Assembly (NCBI GenBank): GCA_016194935.1
Contig: JACQAO010000035.1
Span: 1 to 60,705 of the forward strand
DNA: 60,705 bases
DNA from: Betaproteobacteria bacterium
Lineage (GTDB): Bacteria; Pseudomonadota; Gammaproteobacteria; Burkholderiales; Rhodocyclaceae
Direction: 5' to 3'
The position numbers and the translations under genes were made by a program. The notes beneath the pieces were generated by a model, which was not told where the DNA came from, made no database searches, and saw nothing but the letters and a program-made list of their open reading frames with translations. Shown piece after piece: positions 37,168 through 45,248 of the stretch. Numbering within the stretch: position 1 is the first letter of the stretch; each line of letters starts with the position of its first letter.

Positions 37168-38403
37168 ATGCTGCGTGACGCTCAAGGTCTGGAAATTTCA
37201 ACCGACGCGCCGGAAGTGATCGCGGCCGTGGATTTGTTTACCGAGCGCTTCCTCAGTCTCGCGAAGAGCGCGGGCATTCTCCATGAGGCGCTCGCGGTCG
37301 ATCCCGGCTGCGTGGCCGTCAACGCTTACGCCGCAGCGCAACAACTGCTCGCGGATCGCCTGGGCGGGGCGCAGCGGGCGCAGCCGTTCCTGGACGCCGC
37401 GCGCTCGCGCGCCGCGAACGCCGGCACGCGCGAGCGCGCTTTGCTCGGCGCGGTCGAAGCCTGGGCGGCGGGACAGTTGGACAGCGCCGTCGCGCGTTTC
37501 GAGGCGGTTCTCGGAGAGTTTCCGCGCGATCTGGTGGCGCTCGGTCTGACGATAATCCTCCACTTCAAGCGCGGAGACAGCCATGCTTTGCTGCGGATCT
37601 GCGAGAAGGTCTACGATGCCAACCGGGACAGCCTGTACATGGATGGCCTGATCGCCTTCGGCTACAGCGAGTGCGGGCGCTATGCCGAGGCGGAGGCGGT
37701 GGGCCGGCGGGGCATAGAGCGCAAGCCGGACGATCTCGGTGCGCAACACGCGGTCGCCCATGTGCTCGAAATGCAGGGCCGCATCGACGAGGGCGCCGCC
37801 TGGTTGGAGGGGTTTAGCGGCACCTGGGGCAACGCCACTGCAGAAATGTACTCTCATTTGTGGTGGCACATCGCTATCTTCAATCTCGACCGCAAGGATC
37901 CTCAACGCATACTGGATCTGTTCGACGCACGGGTCTGGGGAGACAATGCGCAATGGGGTCCTGACAAGGGCATGTCGCGCTTCCCGATCAACGCGATCCA
38001 TCTTCTCTGGCGGTTGCAGCTACGCGGCGTCGATGTCGGCGCACGCTGGCGCATCGTCGCCGCACGGGTCGCTGATCGCTCGAAGGATCCCGCCGAGGCC
38101 TACCCTGCGCTGCTCTATCTATACGCACTGAGCCGGGGCGAAAGCGCCGCCGCAGCAGCCGAAATGCTGTTGAGCATCGAAGAGCGGGCGCGCTCGGCGA
38201 AACCTCACGAACGGCGCGCCTGGCAGGAAATCGCGCTGCCCACGGCGCACGGCCTGGCGGCCCATGCGCACGGCGATTTCGAGGTTGCCGCACGCCATCT
38301 GACCGGCGCCGGCGGCGACGCGTGGATCGAACTCGGCCACAGCGCCGTGCAGCGGAACATCTTCGCCGTCACCTTGCAAGACTGCATCACGCACACCCAT
38401 TGA
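37168..38403 (+). CDS. TPR-repeat protein (TTC38-like)
   Basis: A 411-residue soluble protein made of helical repeats. Typical pairs are seen at AGILHEALAVDPGCVAVNAY, AVARFEAVLGEFPRDLVALG, and YAEAEAVGRRGIERKPDDLGAQH with GRIDEGAAWLEG. The overall design resembles the TTC38 family, whose biochemical role is not established. It has no signal peptide. It follows the second YdhR-like gene by 57 bases, with a GGGAGGTG ribosome site. Confidence 0.7.
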   Translation: MLRDAQGLEISTDAPEVIAAVDLFTERFLSLAKSAGILHEALAVDPGCVAVNAYAAAQQLLADRLGGAQRAQPFLDAARSRAANAGTRERALLGAVEAWAAGQLDSAVARFEAVLGEFPRDLVALGLTIILHFKRGDSHALLRICEKVYDANRDSLYMDGLIAFGYSECGRYAEAEAVGRRGIERKPDDLGAQHAVAHVLEMQGRIDEGAAWLEGFSGTWGNATAEMYSHLWWHIAIFNLDRKDPQRILDLFDARVWGDNAQWGPDKGMSRFPINAIHLLWRLQLRGVDVGARWRIVAARVADRSKDPAEAYPALLYLYALSRGESAAAAAEMLLSIEERARSAKPHERRAWQEIALPTAHGLAAHAHGDFEVAARHLTGAGGDAWIELGHSAVQRNIFAVTLQDCITHTH

Positions 38404-38422
38404 ACCTACTGAAAGGAAAACA

Positions 38423-39070
38423 ATGAAGCTATATCATGGCGACGCTTCCCCGTTCGCCGCCCGCATCCGGCTTGCAATCTACCGCAAGGGTTTGCCGGTG
38501 GAGTTGGCGCTGCGGCCGCGGGGGGAGCCCGGAATGTCAGAGTTCCGCGCACTCAATCCGATCGGCAAAATCCCGGCACTGCAACTGAGTGACGGCACCC
38601 TGCTGCCGGAATCGGTGACGATACTCGAATACCTCGAGGACAAATTCCCGGATCCGCCGCTCGCGCCGCCGGGCGCCGAGGCGCGCGCCAGGATGCGCCT
38701 CATCGGTCGTTTGAGCGACCTCTATGTTTTTCCGGCCCTCAGCCGGTTGTCCGAGCTGACGAAACTGAAACAACGCGAGCCTCATGTGGTTGCCGAGGTT
38801 TTGACGGACGTGCGCAAGGCGCTCGGCTACGTCGAATACTACCTGGCCGACGGCCCCTTTGCGCTCGGCGCCGCCTACACACTCGCCGACTGTGCGCTGG
38901 CGCCGCTGTTGTCCTACGTCGAGCCGCTGGGCAAAGCCGTCGGCGCGGAAGACTTGCTGGGGGAAGGAAAACTCCAGGCCTATTGGGCTTGCCTGCGGGC
39001 GGACGCAACCACCGCCAGGGTGCTCGAGGAGATGCGCGTTGGCGCTCAGCGCAGACAAGCAGGTGGCTGA
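38423..39070 (+). CDS. Glutathione S-transferase
   Basis: A 215-residue two-domain GST. The N-terminal thioredoxin fold has MKLYHGDASPFAARIRLAIYRKG, the cis-Pro segment KIPALQLSDG and ESVTILEYLED. The alpha-helical C-terminal domain has AAYTLADCALAPLL. The catalytic Ser or Cys is likely S9 near the start. It may conjugate glutathione to an intermediate or isomerise one, as GSTs do in catabolic clusters. It follows the TPR gene closely. Confidence 0.88.
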   Translation: MKLYHGDASPFAARIRLAIYRKGLPVELALRPRGEPGMSEFRALNPIGKIPALQLSDGTLLPESVTILEYLEDKFPDPPLAPPGAEARARMRLIGRLSDLYVFPALSRLSELTKLKQREPHVVAEVLTDVRKALGYVEYYLADGPFALGAAYTLADCALAPLLSYVEPLGKAVGAEDLLGEGKLQAYWACLRADATTARVLEEMRVGAQRRQAGG

Positions 39071-39096
39071 GCAACTGAACAACCGAGGATCCAGAC

Positions 39097-39474
39097 GTGA
39101 AAATCCCCATCTACGCTAAAGACGCTCCCGCCGCGATCGGTACCTATTCGCACGCAGTACGCGCCGGGGACACCGTGTATATCTCGGGACAGACCGGCTT
39201 CGACCCGGCAACGATGCAGCTCGCCGAGGGAATCGAGGCTCAGATTCATCGCGCATTCAGGAACATCGCCGCAATCGCCGAGGCGTCCGGGTTCGGGCTC
39301 GACCGGGCGGTGCGCATGACGGTGTACCTCACTGACCTGGCGCATTTCGCTGCGGTGAACGAAATCATGGCGCAGTATGTCGGCCAACCATACCCGGCGC
39401 GTGCCGCGATCGGCGTCGCAAGCCTGCCGCGCGGCGCATTGGTAGTAATCGACTGCATCCTGTACACCGGCTGA
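39097..39474 (+). CDS. RidA/YjgF-family protein
   Basis: A 125-residue trimeric deaminase-fold protein. It has KDAPAAIGTYSHAVRAGDTVYISGQ, an N-terminal signature of RidA, then a R-x-T-V-Y-L-T-D segment (VRMTVYLTDL) and final YPARAAIGVASLPRGALVVIDCI. It hydrolyses reactive enamine/imine intermediates. The start is GTG 39097. It follows the GST gene by 26 bases. Its place fits a pathway that produces enamines from an amide- or amine-bearing substrate. Confidence 0.92.
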   Translation: MKIPIYAKDAPAAIGTYSHAVRAGDTVYISGQTGFDPATMQLAEGIEAQIHRAFRNIAAIAEASGFGLDRAVRMTVYLTDLAHFAAVNEIMAQYVGQPYPARAAIGVASLPRGALVVIDCILYTG

Positions 39475-39569
39475 AACGACGATTCCATGCACCATGTGCC
39501 GCCCGCGCTTCACATAGAAAAAGGCCGCCGGCGTCAACCGGGCCAGGCAAACCGGAGCAGGACACGGTC

Positions 39570-39839
39570 GTGAAGCTGCACTGGTCGCCAACCTCGCCTT
39601 ATGTGCGTAAAGTCATGATATGCGCGCACGAGACAGGCATTGCCGACCGGCTTGAACTCGTGCACACAGTGGCGGCGATGTCGAAGCCGAACCACGAGTT
39701 GATGCGCCTGAACCCTCTCAGCAAAATCCCTATGCTCGTTACCGACGAGGAGCAGGCTCTTTTCCCTTGCAGCGCGGCCTGGTTCGAGAAACTCTCCCGG
39801 CGGCTGTCGCTTAAACCGAGCCAGCCGTCAGCCGCATAG
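39570..39839 (+). pseudogene. Glutathione S-transferase with internal deletion
   Basis: Eighty-nine residues remain. The first about 64 (MKLHWSPTSPYVRKVMICAHETG onwards, with NPLSKIPMLVTDEE) are a normal GST thioredoxin domain. The last about 23 (AAWFEKLSRRLSLKPS) match the C-terminal end of the same family. About 110 residues are missing in between, at the join ALFPCS. The frame is kept, but the substrate-binding helical domain is gone, so the product cannot be a working GST. Start GTG 39570. Confidence 0.72.
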
Positions 39840-40025
39840 CAAGCCCTCTGAGAAAAGAGCGCGCCAGTCAACCTGTCGGACAGATTACACGAGCTGCGCG
39901 ACATTTACGCGGCGCTGTTGTAAACTGCGCGCTTCGTCCGGCTGGGCGGCGCAAAATGCCGCTCTTGCCGTTTCCTGGTTGCTTACACCGCCGTTTTTGG
40001 CATTTTTTGATCGTATCCCTACGTC

Positions 40026-40769
40026 ATGCGTATCCTGTTGAGCAACGACGATGGATACTTCGCTCCGGGCCTGGAAATTCTTGCCCGGACTCTGGCTGAG
40101 ATCGCCGATATCACCGTGGTGGCGCCGGAGCGCGACCGCAGCGGCGCCAGCAATTCCCTGACGCTGGATCGTCCGTTATCGCTGCGCCGCGCCGCCAACG
40201 GTTTTTTCTACGTCAATGGCACGCCCACCGATTGCGTGCATCTGGCCGTCACCGGCATGCTCGATGACCTGCCGGACATGGTGGTTTCAGGGATCAATCT
40301 CGGCGCCAACATGGGCGACGACACCATTTATTCCGGCACCGTCGCCGCCGCCACCGAAGGCTACCTGCTCGGCGTGCCAGCCCTGGCAATCTCGCTGGCT
40401 AGCAGGGCTGGCGAGCATTTCGGCACAGCGGCGCGGGTGGCGAAGCAGCTCGTCGAACGCTTTCAGCAGGGGCAGTTTGGCGAGCCGGCGTTGCTCAACG
40501 TCAATGTCCCCGACATCCCTTACGAACAGATCAAGGGGCTGCGCGTGACGCGTCTGGGCAGGCGTCACCGGGCGGAACCCGTGATCAAGCAGCAGACGCC
40601 GCGCAACGAAACCGTGTATTGGGTGGGCGCTGCCGGTGCGGCGCAGGATGCCGGCGAGGGTACCGATTTCCATGCCGTCGCCAGCCATTACACCTCGCTC
40701 ACGCCATTGCAGGTCGACCTGACGCATGCCGCGCAGATCGCCTCGCTGCAACGCTGGCTGGCGGCATGA
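40026..40769 (+). CDS. surE: 5'/3'-nucleotidase SurE
   Basis: A 247-residue nucleotidase with metal-binding D8-D9 in [16 protein letters not shown] and [25 protein letters not shown]. It hydrolyses nucleoside monophosphates, and is often linked to stationary-phase survival. The stop overlaps the pcm start (ATGA). The 186 bases upstream (39840-40025) form the promoter region. Confidence 0.95.
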   Translation: MRILLSNDDGYFAPGLEILARTLAEIADITVVAPERDRSGASNSLTLDRPLSLRRAANGFFYVNGTPTDCVHLAVTGMLDDLPDMVVSGINLGANMGDDTIYSGTVAAATEGYLLGVPALAISLASRAGEHFGTAARVAKQLVERFQQGQFGEPALLNVNVPDIPYEQIKGLRVTRLGRRHRAEPVIKQQTPRNETVYWVGAAGAAQDAGEGTDFHAVASHYTSLTPLQVDLTHAAQIASLQRWLAA

Positions 40770-41446
40770 ACGGCTCCCTGCGCGGCATCGGCATGACCTC
40801 GCGGCGCACCCGCGAGCGCATGATCGAACGTCTGCGCGAGCAGGGTATCCGCGACGAGCGGGTGCTGGCGGCCATCGGCTCGGTGCCGCGCCACATTTTT
40901 GTCGAAGAAGCGCTGGCATCCCGCGCCTACGAAGACACCGCCCTGCCGCTCGGCTTTCAGCAAACCATCTCGCAACCCTATGTGGTGGCGCGCATGATCG
41001 AGCTGCTGCTCGATGGACCGACCAGCCGCACGCTCGGCAAGACCCTCGAAATCGGCGCCGGTTGCGGCTATCAGGCGGCGGTGCTGGGGATGCTGACGCG
41101 CGAACTGTTTGCCGTCGAACGCATCGAACCGCTGCTGGCGCGCGCGCGCAAACATCTGGCGGAGTTGCGTCTGACTCACGTGCGCCTGAAGCACGCCGAC
41201 GGCAACTGGGGGCTGCCGGAAGCTGCGCCTTTTGATACTATTATTGTCGCGGCTGCTGCTGCGCGCGCGCCCCAGGCGCTGCTCGAACAACTGACGCCCA
41301 CCGGACGCCTGATTCTGCCGCTGGGCAACAGCGGCAGCGCCGAGCAGATACTCAGCCTGTTCGAGCGCCGCGCCGACGGCAAGGGTTTTTCGGAAACACG
41401 TTTCGATACGGTACGCTTTGTGCCTTTGGTGGCGGGGGTCGAATGA
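40766..41446 (+). CDS. pcm: Protein-L-isoaspartate O-methyltransferase
   Basis: A 226-residue AdoMet enzyme repairing isoaspartyl residues in aged proteins. The family motifs [25 protein letters not shown] and DTIIVAAAA are clear. ATG 40766 is chosen because of the overlap with surE; ATG 40793 is an alternative. The stop overlaps nlpD. Confidence 0.94.
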   Translation: MNGSLRGIGMTSRRTRERMIERLREQGIRDERVLAAIGSVPRHIFVEEALASRAYEDTALPLGFQQTISQPYVVARMIELLLDGPTSRTLGKTLEIGAGCGYQAAVLGMLTRELFAVERIEPLLARARKHLAELRLTHVRLKHADGNWGLPEAAPFDTIIVAAAAARAPQALLEQLTPTGRLILPLGNSGSAEQILSLFERRADGKGFSETRFDTVRFVPLVAGVE

Positions 41447-42417
41447 CAATTGGATTATCACGGCGGCACCCTGCCGCCACTGCGGCGATGCTGACTGCGG
41501 CTTTGCTGTTCGGCGGCTGCGCCAGCCAGTCGCCGGCGCCGGTGATTGATCGCGCCATGCCTGCCGCCCAGCCCGCCGCCCCGACTGTAGCGGCGGTCCC
41601 GCCAGCGGCAAGCGCCGATTACTATACCGTCAAGAAAGGCGATACCCTTTATAGCATTGCGCTTGAGCACGGCCAGTCCTATCGGGATATCGCTGCCTGG
41701 AACAAACTCGAAGATCCCAACAAAATCCACGTCGGCCAACAGTTACTTGTCACCGCGCCGGCCTCCGAAGGTATGGCGCCGGTGGCTGTCGCCAAGCCGG
41801 TCGCCGCACCGGCTTCGGTTGAGACGCGACCGTTGGGCGCACCATCATCCGCAGAAAGCGTGGCCCCTTCTCCCAATACCGAAACATTCAAGCGCGAACC
41901 GAAGGGCGGCAAGCAGCCCTATTCAGAGGAGGCGCTGGCGAAGCTGCAAAAGACGATGTCAGCCCCAGCCATCGAGCAAAAACCGGAAACCAAACTGGCG
42001 CCTGTAGAAAAACCCGCCAGCCAACCCGCAGCCCCGGCGCCTGGCAACAATGCTCTGGACTGGGCCTGGCCGGCCGGCGGCAAGCTGATCGGAAACTATG
42101 TCGAAGGCGGCAACAAGGGAATCGATATCTCCGGCAAGACCGGCGACCCCGTGCTGGCTGCGGCTTCCGGCAAGGTAATCCTGGTCAGCAGCGCGTTGCG
42201 CGGTTACGGTAATTTTGTCATCATCAAGCATAACCCAGCCTACCTTTCGGTGTATGCCCACAACAGCCGCATCCTGGTCAAGGAAGAGCAGATGGTGAGC
42301 AAGGGGGAGAAGATCGCGGAGATCGGCAGCAGCGACAGCGACCAGCCGCAACTGCACTTCGAGATTCGCTATCAGGGCAAGCCGGTCGACCCGCTCAAGT
42401 TTTTGCCGGCCCGCTAA
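41443..42417 (+). CDS. nlpD: NlpD-like murein hydrolase activator lipoprotein
   Basis: The 324-residue protein has a lipobox (LLFGGC), so it is membrane-anchored. A LysM peptidoglycan-binding domain is at about 62-107 ([17 protein letters not shown]). A C-terminal LytM/M23-like domain contains [20 protein letters not shown] and [15 protein letters not shown]. Metal ligands of active M23 enzymes are not fully present, as in NlpD, which activates amidases during cell division. It usually precedes rpoS, which is absent here. Confidence 0.92.
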   Translation: MTIGLSRRHPAATAAMLTAALLFGGCASQSPAPVIDRAMPAAQPAAPTVAAVPPAASADYYTVKKGDTLYSIALEHGQSYRDIAAWNKLEDPNKIHVGQQLLVTAPASEGMAPVAVAKPVAAPASVETRPLGAPSSAESVAPSPNTETFKREPKGGKQPYSEEALAKLQKTMSAPAIEQKPETKLAPVEKPASQPAAPAPGNNALDWAWPAGGKLIGNYVEGGNKGIDISGKTGDPVLAAASGKVILVSSALRGYGNFVIIKHNPAYLSVYAHNSRILVKEEQMVSKGEKIAEIGSSDSDQPQLHFEIRYQGKPVDPLKFLPAR

Positions 42418-42487
42418 GTCATGGGCAACCGATTTTTTCGGATATGGAAAACGATCCGCCCCTTGCACCGCTGAACCCGCAGGAACC

Positions 42488-43606
42488 GTGCCGCGCGCCG
42501 CGCCCTCTACCATTCGTCCTGCCGCTATTCTGACTACCAGCGACGCCGCACTTGACACTTTATGGCTGCCGTTTACTTCGGGTGCGCTGGCTTGGCCGCA
42601 AGCCAGCCGGGTGCTTTTCATGCGCGCCAGGATGGGTCCCGCAGGACTCCCGTTACAGCCGAATCTGCTGGTTTGCGAACAGAGTTTCAAGCCTTTTGCT
42701 GATGCGCTGACGGGCGCCGGCTTCGCCCTGGCGGAAGAAAATCAAGAGAGCTTCCCGCTGGTGCTGCTGCTGCCGCCCAGGCAGCGTGAGGAATCCAGGG
42801 CGCTGCTGGCCCGTGCGTTGCAGCGTGCCGCGCCCGGCGGGGTGGTCATGGCATGCATGCTGAATAACGAAGGCGCGCGCTCCGGCGAGGCGGATATGCA
42901 ACGCCTGGCGGGGTCGGTCAATAGTCTTTCGAAAAATAAATGCCGCGTGTTCTGGACGACGACCGGCCCTGAGGCAATGGATACCGCGCTGGTCGAGCAA
43001 TGGGCGGCGCTGGATGCTCCGCGCTTGATCGCGGAAGGGCGTTTTATGAGTCGTCCTGGGCTGTTCGCCTGGGATCGCATTGATGTCGCGTCCGCCTTGC
43101 TGGCGCGCTGCCTGCCGACGGAATTGAGCGGTCACGGGGCCGACCTGGGCGCGGGCTTCGGCTATCTTTCCGCAGAAGTGCTGGCGCGCTGTCCGGGCGT
43201 GACGACGCTCGATCTGTATGAGGCCGAAGCGCGCGCTCTGGATCTGGCGCGCGCCAATCTCAAGCGCCAATCGCGTCAACCGCGTCAACACTTGGAAGGT
43301 GCCGCGTTGAATTTTTTCTGGCACGATGTCACGACCGGCCTGGGTCAGCCTGCGCGCTACGATTTTATCGTCAGCAATCCCCCCTTTCATCAAGGCCGGG
43401 CTGATCAGCCAGAGATGGGGCGCGCGTTCATTCTGGCGGCTGCGGCGGCGCTGCTGCCCGACGGCCGGCTGTGGCTGGTGGCGAATCGGCACCTCCCCTA
43501 CGAAGAGGTGCTGCGGAAAAACTTCAGAAAAGTACGCACGGTCACCGAAGAACACAACTTCAAGGTATTCGAAGCGATCCAGGGAACCATGAAAGCACGC
43601 ACATGA
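42488..43606 (+). CDS. RsmC/RlmG-like methyltransferase
   Basis: A 372-residue protein. The C-terminal domain is a class I AdoMet methyltransferase with ADLGAGFGYLSAEVL (glycine loop) and catalytic NPPFH, the signature of RNA or protein N-methyltransferases of the RsmC/RlmG group. The first 180 residues are a degenerate copy of the same fold, as in RsmC. It probably modifies a ribosomal RNA guanine. Start GTG 42488. It overlaps the next gene by ATGA. Confidence 0.85.
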   Translation: MPRAAPSTIRPAAILTTSDAALDTLWLPFTSGALAWPQASRVLFMRARMGPAGLPLQPNLLVCEQSFKPFADALTGAGFALAEENQESFPLVLLLPPRQREESRALLARALQRAAPGGVVMACMLNNEGARSGEADMQRLAGSVNSLSKNKCRVFWTTTGPEAMDTALVEQWAALDAPRLIAEGRFMSRPGLFAWDRIDVASALLARCLPTELSGHGADLGAGFGYLSAEVLARCPGVTTLDLYEAEARALDLARANLKRQSRQPRQHLEGAALNFFWHDVTTGLGQPARYDFIVSNPPFHQGRADQPEMGRAFILAAAAALLPDGRLWLVANRHLPYEEVLRKNFRKVRTVTEEHNFKVFEAIQGTMKART

Positions 43607-44424
43607 AACTCCTGAGACTGCTCGCCAATCTCGGCTATGGCAGTCGCAAAGAGGTTGCGCAAATGCTGGCGAACGGCTGGGTGACGCGCACTGATGGCAT
43701 AGTGCTGGGGCCGGATGACGGCGTCACTCCCGCTGACCACGGCCATATCCGCGTGGACGATACGCCGTTGGATCCGCCTCAAGGCTGCATCCTGATGCTG
43801 CATAAACCGGTAGGCTACATCTGCTCCAGCAAGGATGCCGGACGGCTGATCTACGAACTATTGCCGCCGCGTTTTCGCTTGCGCAAGCCCATGCTCTCCG
43901 CCGTGGGCAGACTGGATCGGGATACTTCCGGCTTGCTGCTGATGACCGACGACGGCGCGCTGCTGCATCGGATCACTTCACCGAAATCACATTTGCCGAA
44001 AGTCTATGAAGCCACGCTGTCCGGCGAACTGCGGGGCGATGAGGCGGCGATTTTCGCCAGCGGCGCGCTGTTGCTGGAATCCGAAACCCTGCCATTGGCG
44101 CCCGCCACACTCACTGCCATTGCGCCACGCCGGGTGCGGCTCACCACCTGCGAAGGCCGTTATCACCAGGTGCGCCGGATGTTCGCAGCGGTGGGAAATC
44201 ACGTCGAGACGCTACAGCGTGTGTCTATCGGCGGCCTGGCATTGGACGGTCTGGGCGCGGGTGATTGGCGGCTGCTCGGTCCGGCGGAGATCGAACGGCT
44301 GTTCGCGCAGCCGCAGACTGACCCGCTTGAAAAACCGGCACTCGCTAACATGCACGCAGCCTCCACGCCGCTAGTGCATGGAGGCTGCGGTGAAACCGTG
44401 GAACTACTCAAGCCGAGACGTTGA
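43603..44424 (+). CDS. rsuA: RsuA-family 16S rRNA pseudouridine synthase
   Basis: A 273-residue protein with an S4-like N-terminal RNA-binding part (MKLLRLLANLGYGSRKEV). The catalytic domain carries GRLDRDTSGLLL (catalytic Asp) and CEGRYHQVRRMFAAVGN. It likely forms pseudouridine in 16S rRNA. The C-terminal tail (last about 35 residues, containing LANMHAASTPLVHGG) is not typical and covers a 10-base inverted repeat. ATG 43603 overlaps the methyltransferase stop. Confidence 0.87.
   Translation: MKLLRLLANLGYGSRKEVAQMLANGWVTRTDGIVLGPDDGVTPADHGHIRVDDTPLDPPQGCILMLHKPVGYICSSKDAGRLIYELLPPRFRLRKPMLSAVGRLDRDTSGLLLMTDDGALLHRITSPKSHLPKVYEATLSGELRGDEAAIFASGALLLESETLPLAPATLTAIAPRRVRLTTCEGRYHQVRRMFAAVGNHVETLQRVSIGGLALDGLGAGDWRLLGPAEIERLFAQPQTDPLEKPALANMHAASTPLVHGGCGETVELLKPRR
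44356..44388. repeat. 10-base inverted repeat inside the rsuA tail
   Basis: GCAGCCTCCA (44356-44365) and TGGAGGCTGC (44379-44388) are perfect arms with a 13-base loop. The repeat lies at the end of rsuA and only 20 bases from the stop of the convergent gene, as a bidirectional terminator would. It has no T tract on the plus strand. Confidence 0.5.
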
Positions 44425-44617
44425 TGACCTGGCCGATTTTCTGACCACTGGCATTGACGGTGGGAGCAGGTGCCGCCTTGACTGCTTTCACGCCTCCATC
44501 ATCGGAATCTCCATCGTTGTCCCTGCCACCCTTATGCACCTCGGCCGCTTCCGGCGTACGCTGGCTGGCCTGGGTTGTCAAACCGCTATAACTACTGCCG
44601 ACTGAACCAATATTCAT
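44408..44617 (-). CDS. Small acidic protein of unknown function next to FlaG
   Basis: A 69-residue protein beginning MNIGSVGSSYSGL. It has a Gly/Asp-rich centre (GGRDNDGDSDDGG) and an end reading VNASGQKIGQVINVSA. No domain is recognised. It follows flaG by 82 bases on the same strand and may be cotranscribed. Its stop overlaps rsuA by 17 bases on the opposite strand. A longer start at 44644 is less likely. Confidence 0.65.
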   Translation of the reverse strand: MNIGSVGSSYSGLTTQASQRTPEAAEVHKGGRDNDGDSDDGGVKAVKAAPAPTVNASGQKIGQVINVSA

Positions 44618-44699
44618 ATTGCTCCTCTCCTGGCGCGAAGCCAAAAACTACACTCTAAATCGTTACCTGCCGTCCGCTGCTGAAACCACTCATCAAGCC

Positions 44700-45092
44700 T
44701 CAAGCCTTCTGGTTCAGCAACAAACCCTGAAACCGGTCAAGTCCTTTGTTAATCTGGAGAACCTCTTCCGAGGGAATCTGCCGGATCACTTCATTGGTGG
44801 CCGGGTCGGTCACCTTGATCAGCGTCCTGCCGCTGTCATGGTCCACAGTGAACTGAAGCTCGGGCGCGGTCACCTGAATGCGCCTTTGCAATTCTTCGCT
44901 GGCGCGTTTAAATTCATCCGCCGTAGCTGCATGCGGCACTGACGTACTGGCGACCGCCTGCGGCCCAGCCTGAGCCAATCGGCTGGATGAGTCCTGCGAA
45001 CCAAGCGCTCGCGCAGCCTCTTCTGCCGGTCTTGGCGGTTGTTGGGCTAGCGCAGCTTGAGCGGGGCTGAAGCCGCCAGGCGGGGTAATCAT
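44700..45092 (-). CDS. flaG: Flagellar FlaG-family protein
   Basis: A 130-residue protein with a proline- and alanine-rich N-terminal half. It then has a FlaG domain with LQFTVDHDSGRTLIKVTDPATNEVIRQIPSEEVLQI, the conserved FlaG signature. FlaG influences flagellar filament length or swarming. ATG 45092 is chosen; GTG 45101 is an alternative. A FliA promoter lies about 70 bases upstream. No other flagellar structural gene is in the window. Confidence 0.88.
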   Translation of the reverse strand: MITPPGGFSPAQAALAQQPPRPAEEAARALGSQDSSSRLAQAGPQAVASTSVPHAATADEFKRASEELQRRIQVTAPELQFTVDHDSGRTLIKVTDPATNEVIRQIPSEEVLQINKGLDRFQGLLLNQKA

Positions 45093-45162
45093 GCGTTCCA
45101 CACTCTTGAATACATTGATATTTATAACTTTTCCAAGGCGAAAACTAAGCGTTACGAGGTTT

Positions 45163-45189
45163 ATTTCGGCGCCTTTAGCCTAAACTTTA
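45163..45189 (-). promoter_or_regulatory. Sigma-28 (FliA) promoter of flaG
   Basis: On the minus strand TAAAGTTT (45189-45182) is followed after exactly 11 bases by GCCGAAAT (45170-45163). The classical FliA consensus is TAAAGTTT-N11-GCCGATAA, so the -35 is perfect and the first five of eight -10 bases match. Transcription would begin near 45155 and leave about 60 bases of leader before the ATG. Confidence 0.82.
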
Positions 45190-45248
45190 GCCATGAACTT
45201 GTAAATAAATGTAACAAGATTCTATTTCTCTATCCGTCTCGCATCTGC

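Noticed and set aside
42444-42533. Short plus-strand frame MENDPPLAPLNPQ between nlpD and the methyltransferase
   Set aside because: It could be the vestige of an rpoS start, but it is 29 codons long, overlaps the next gene and has no recognised match.
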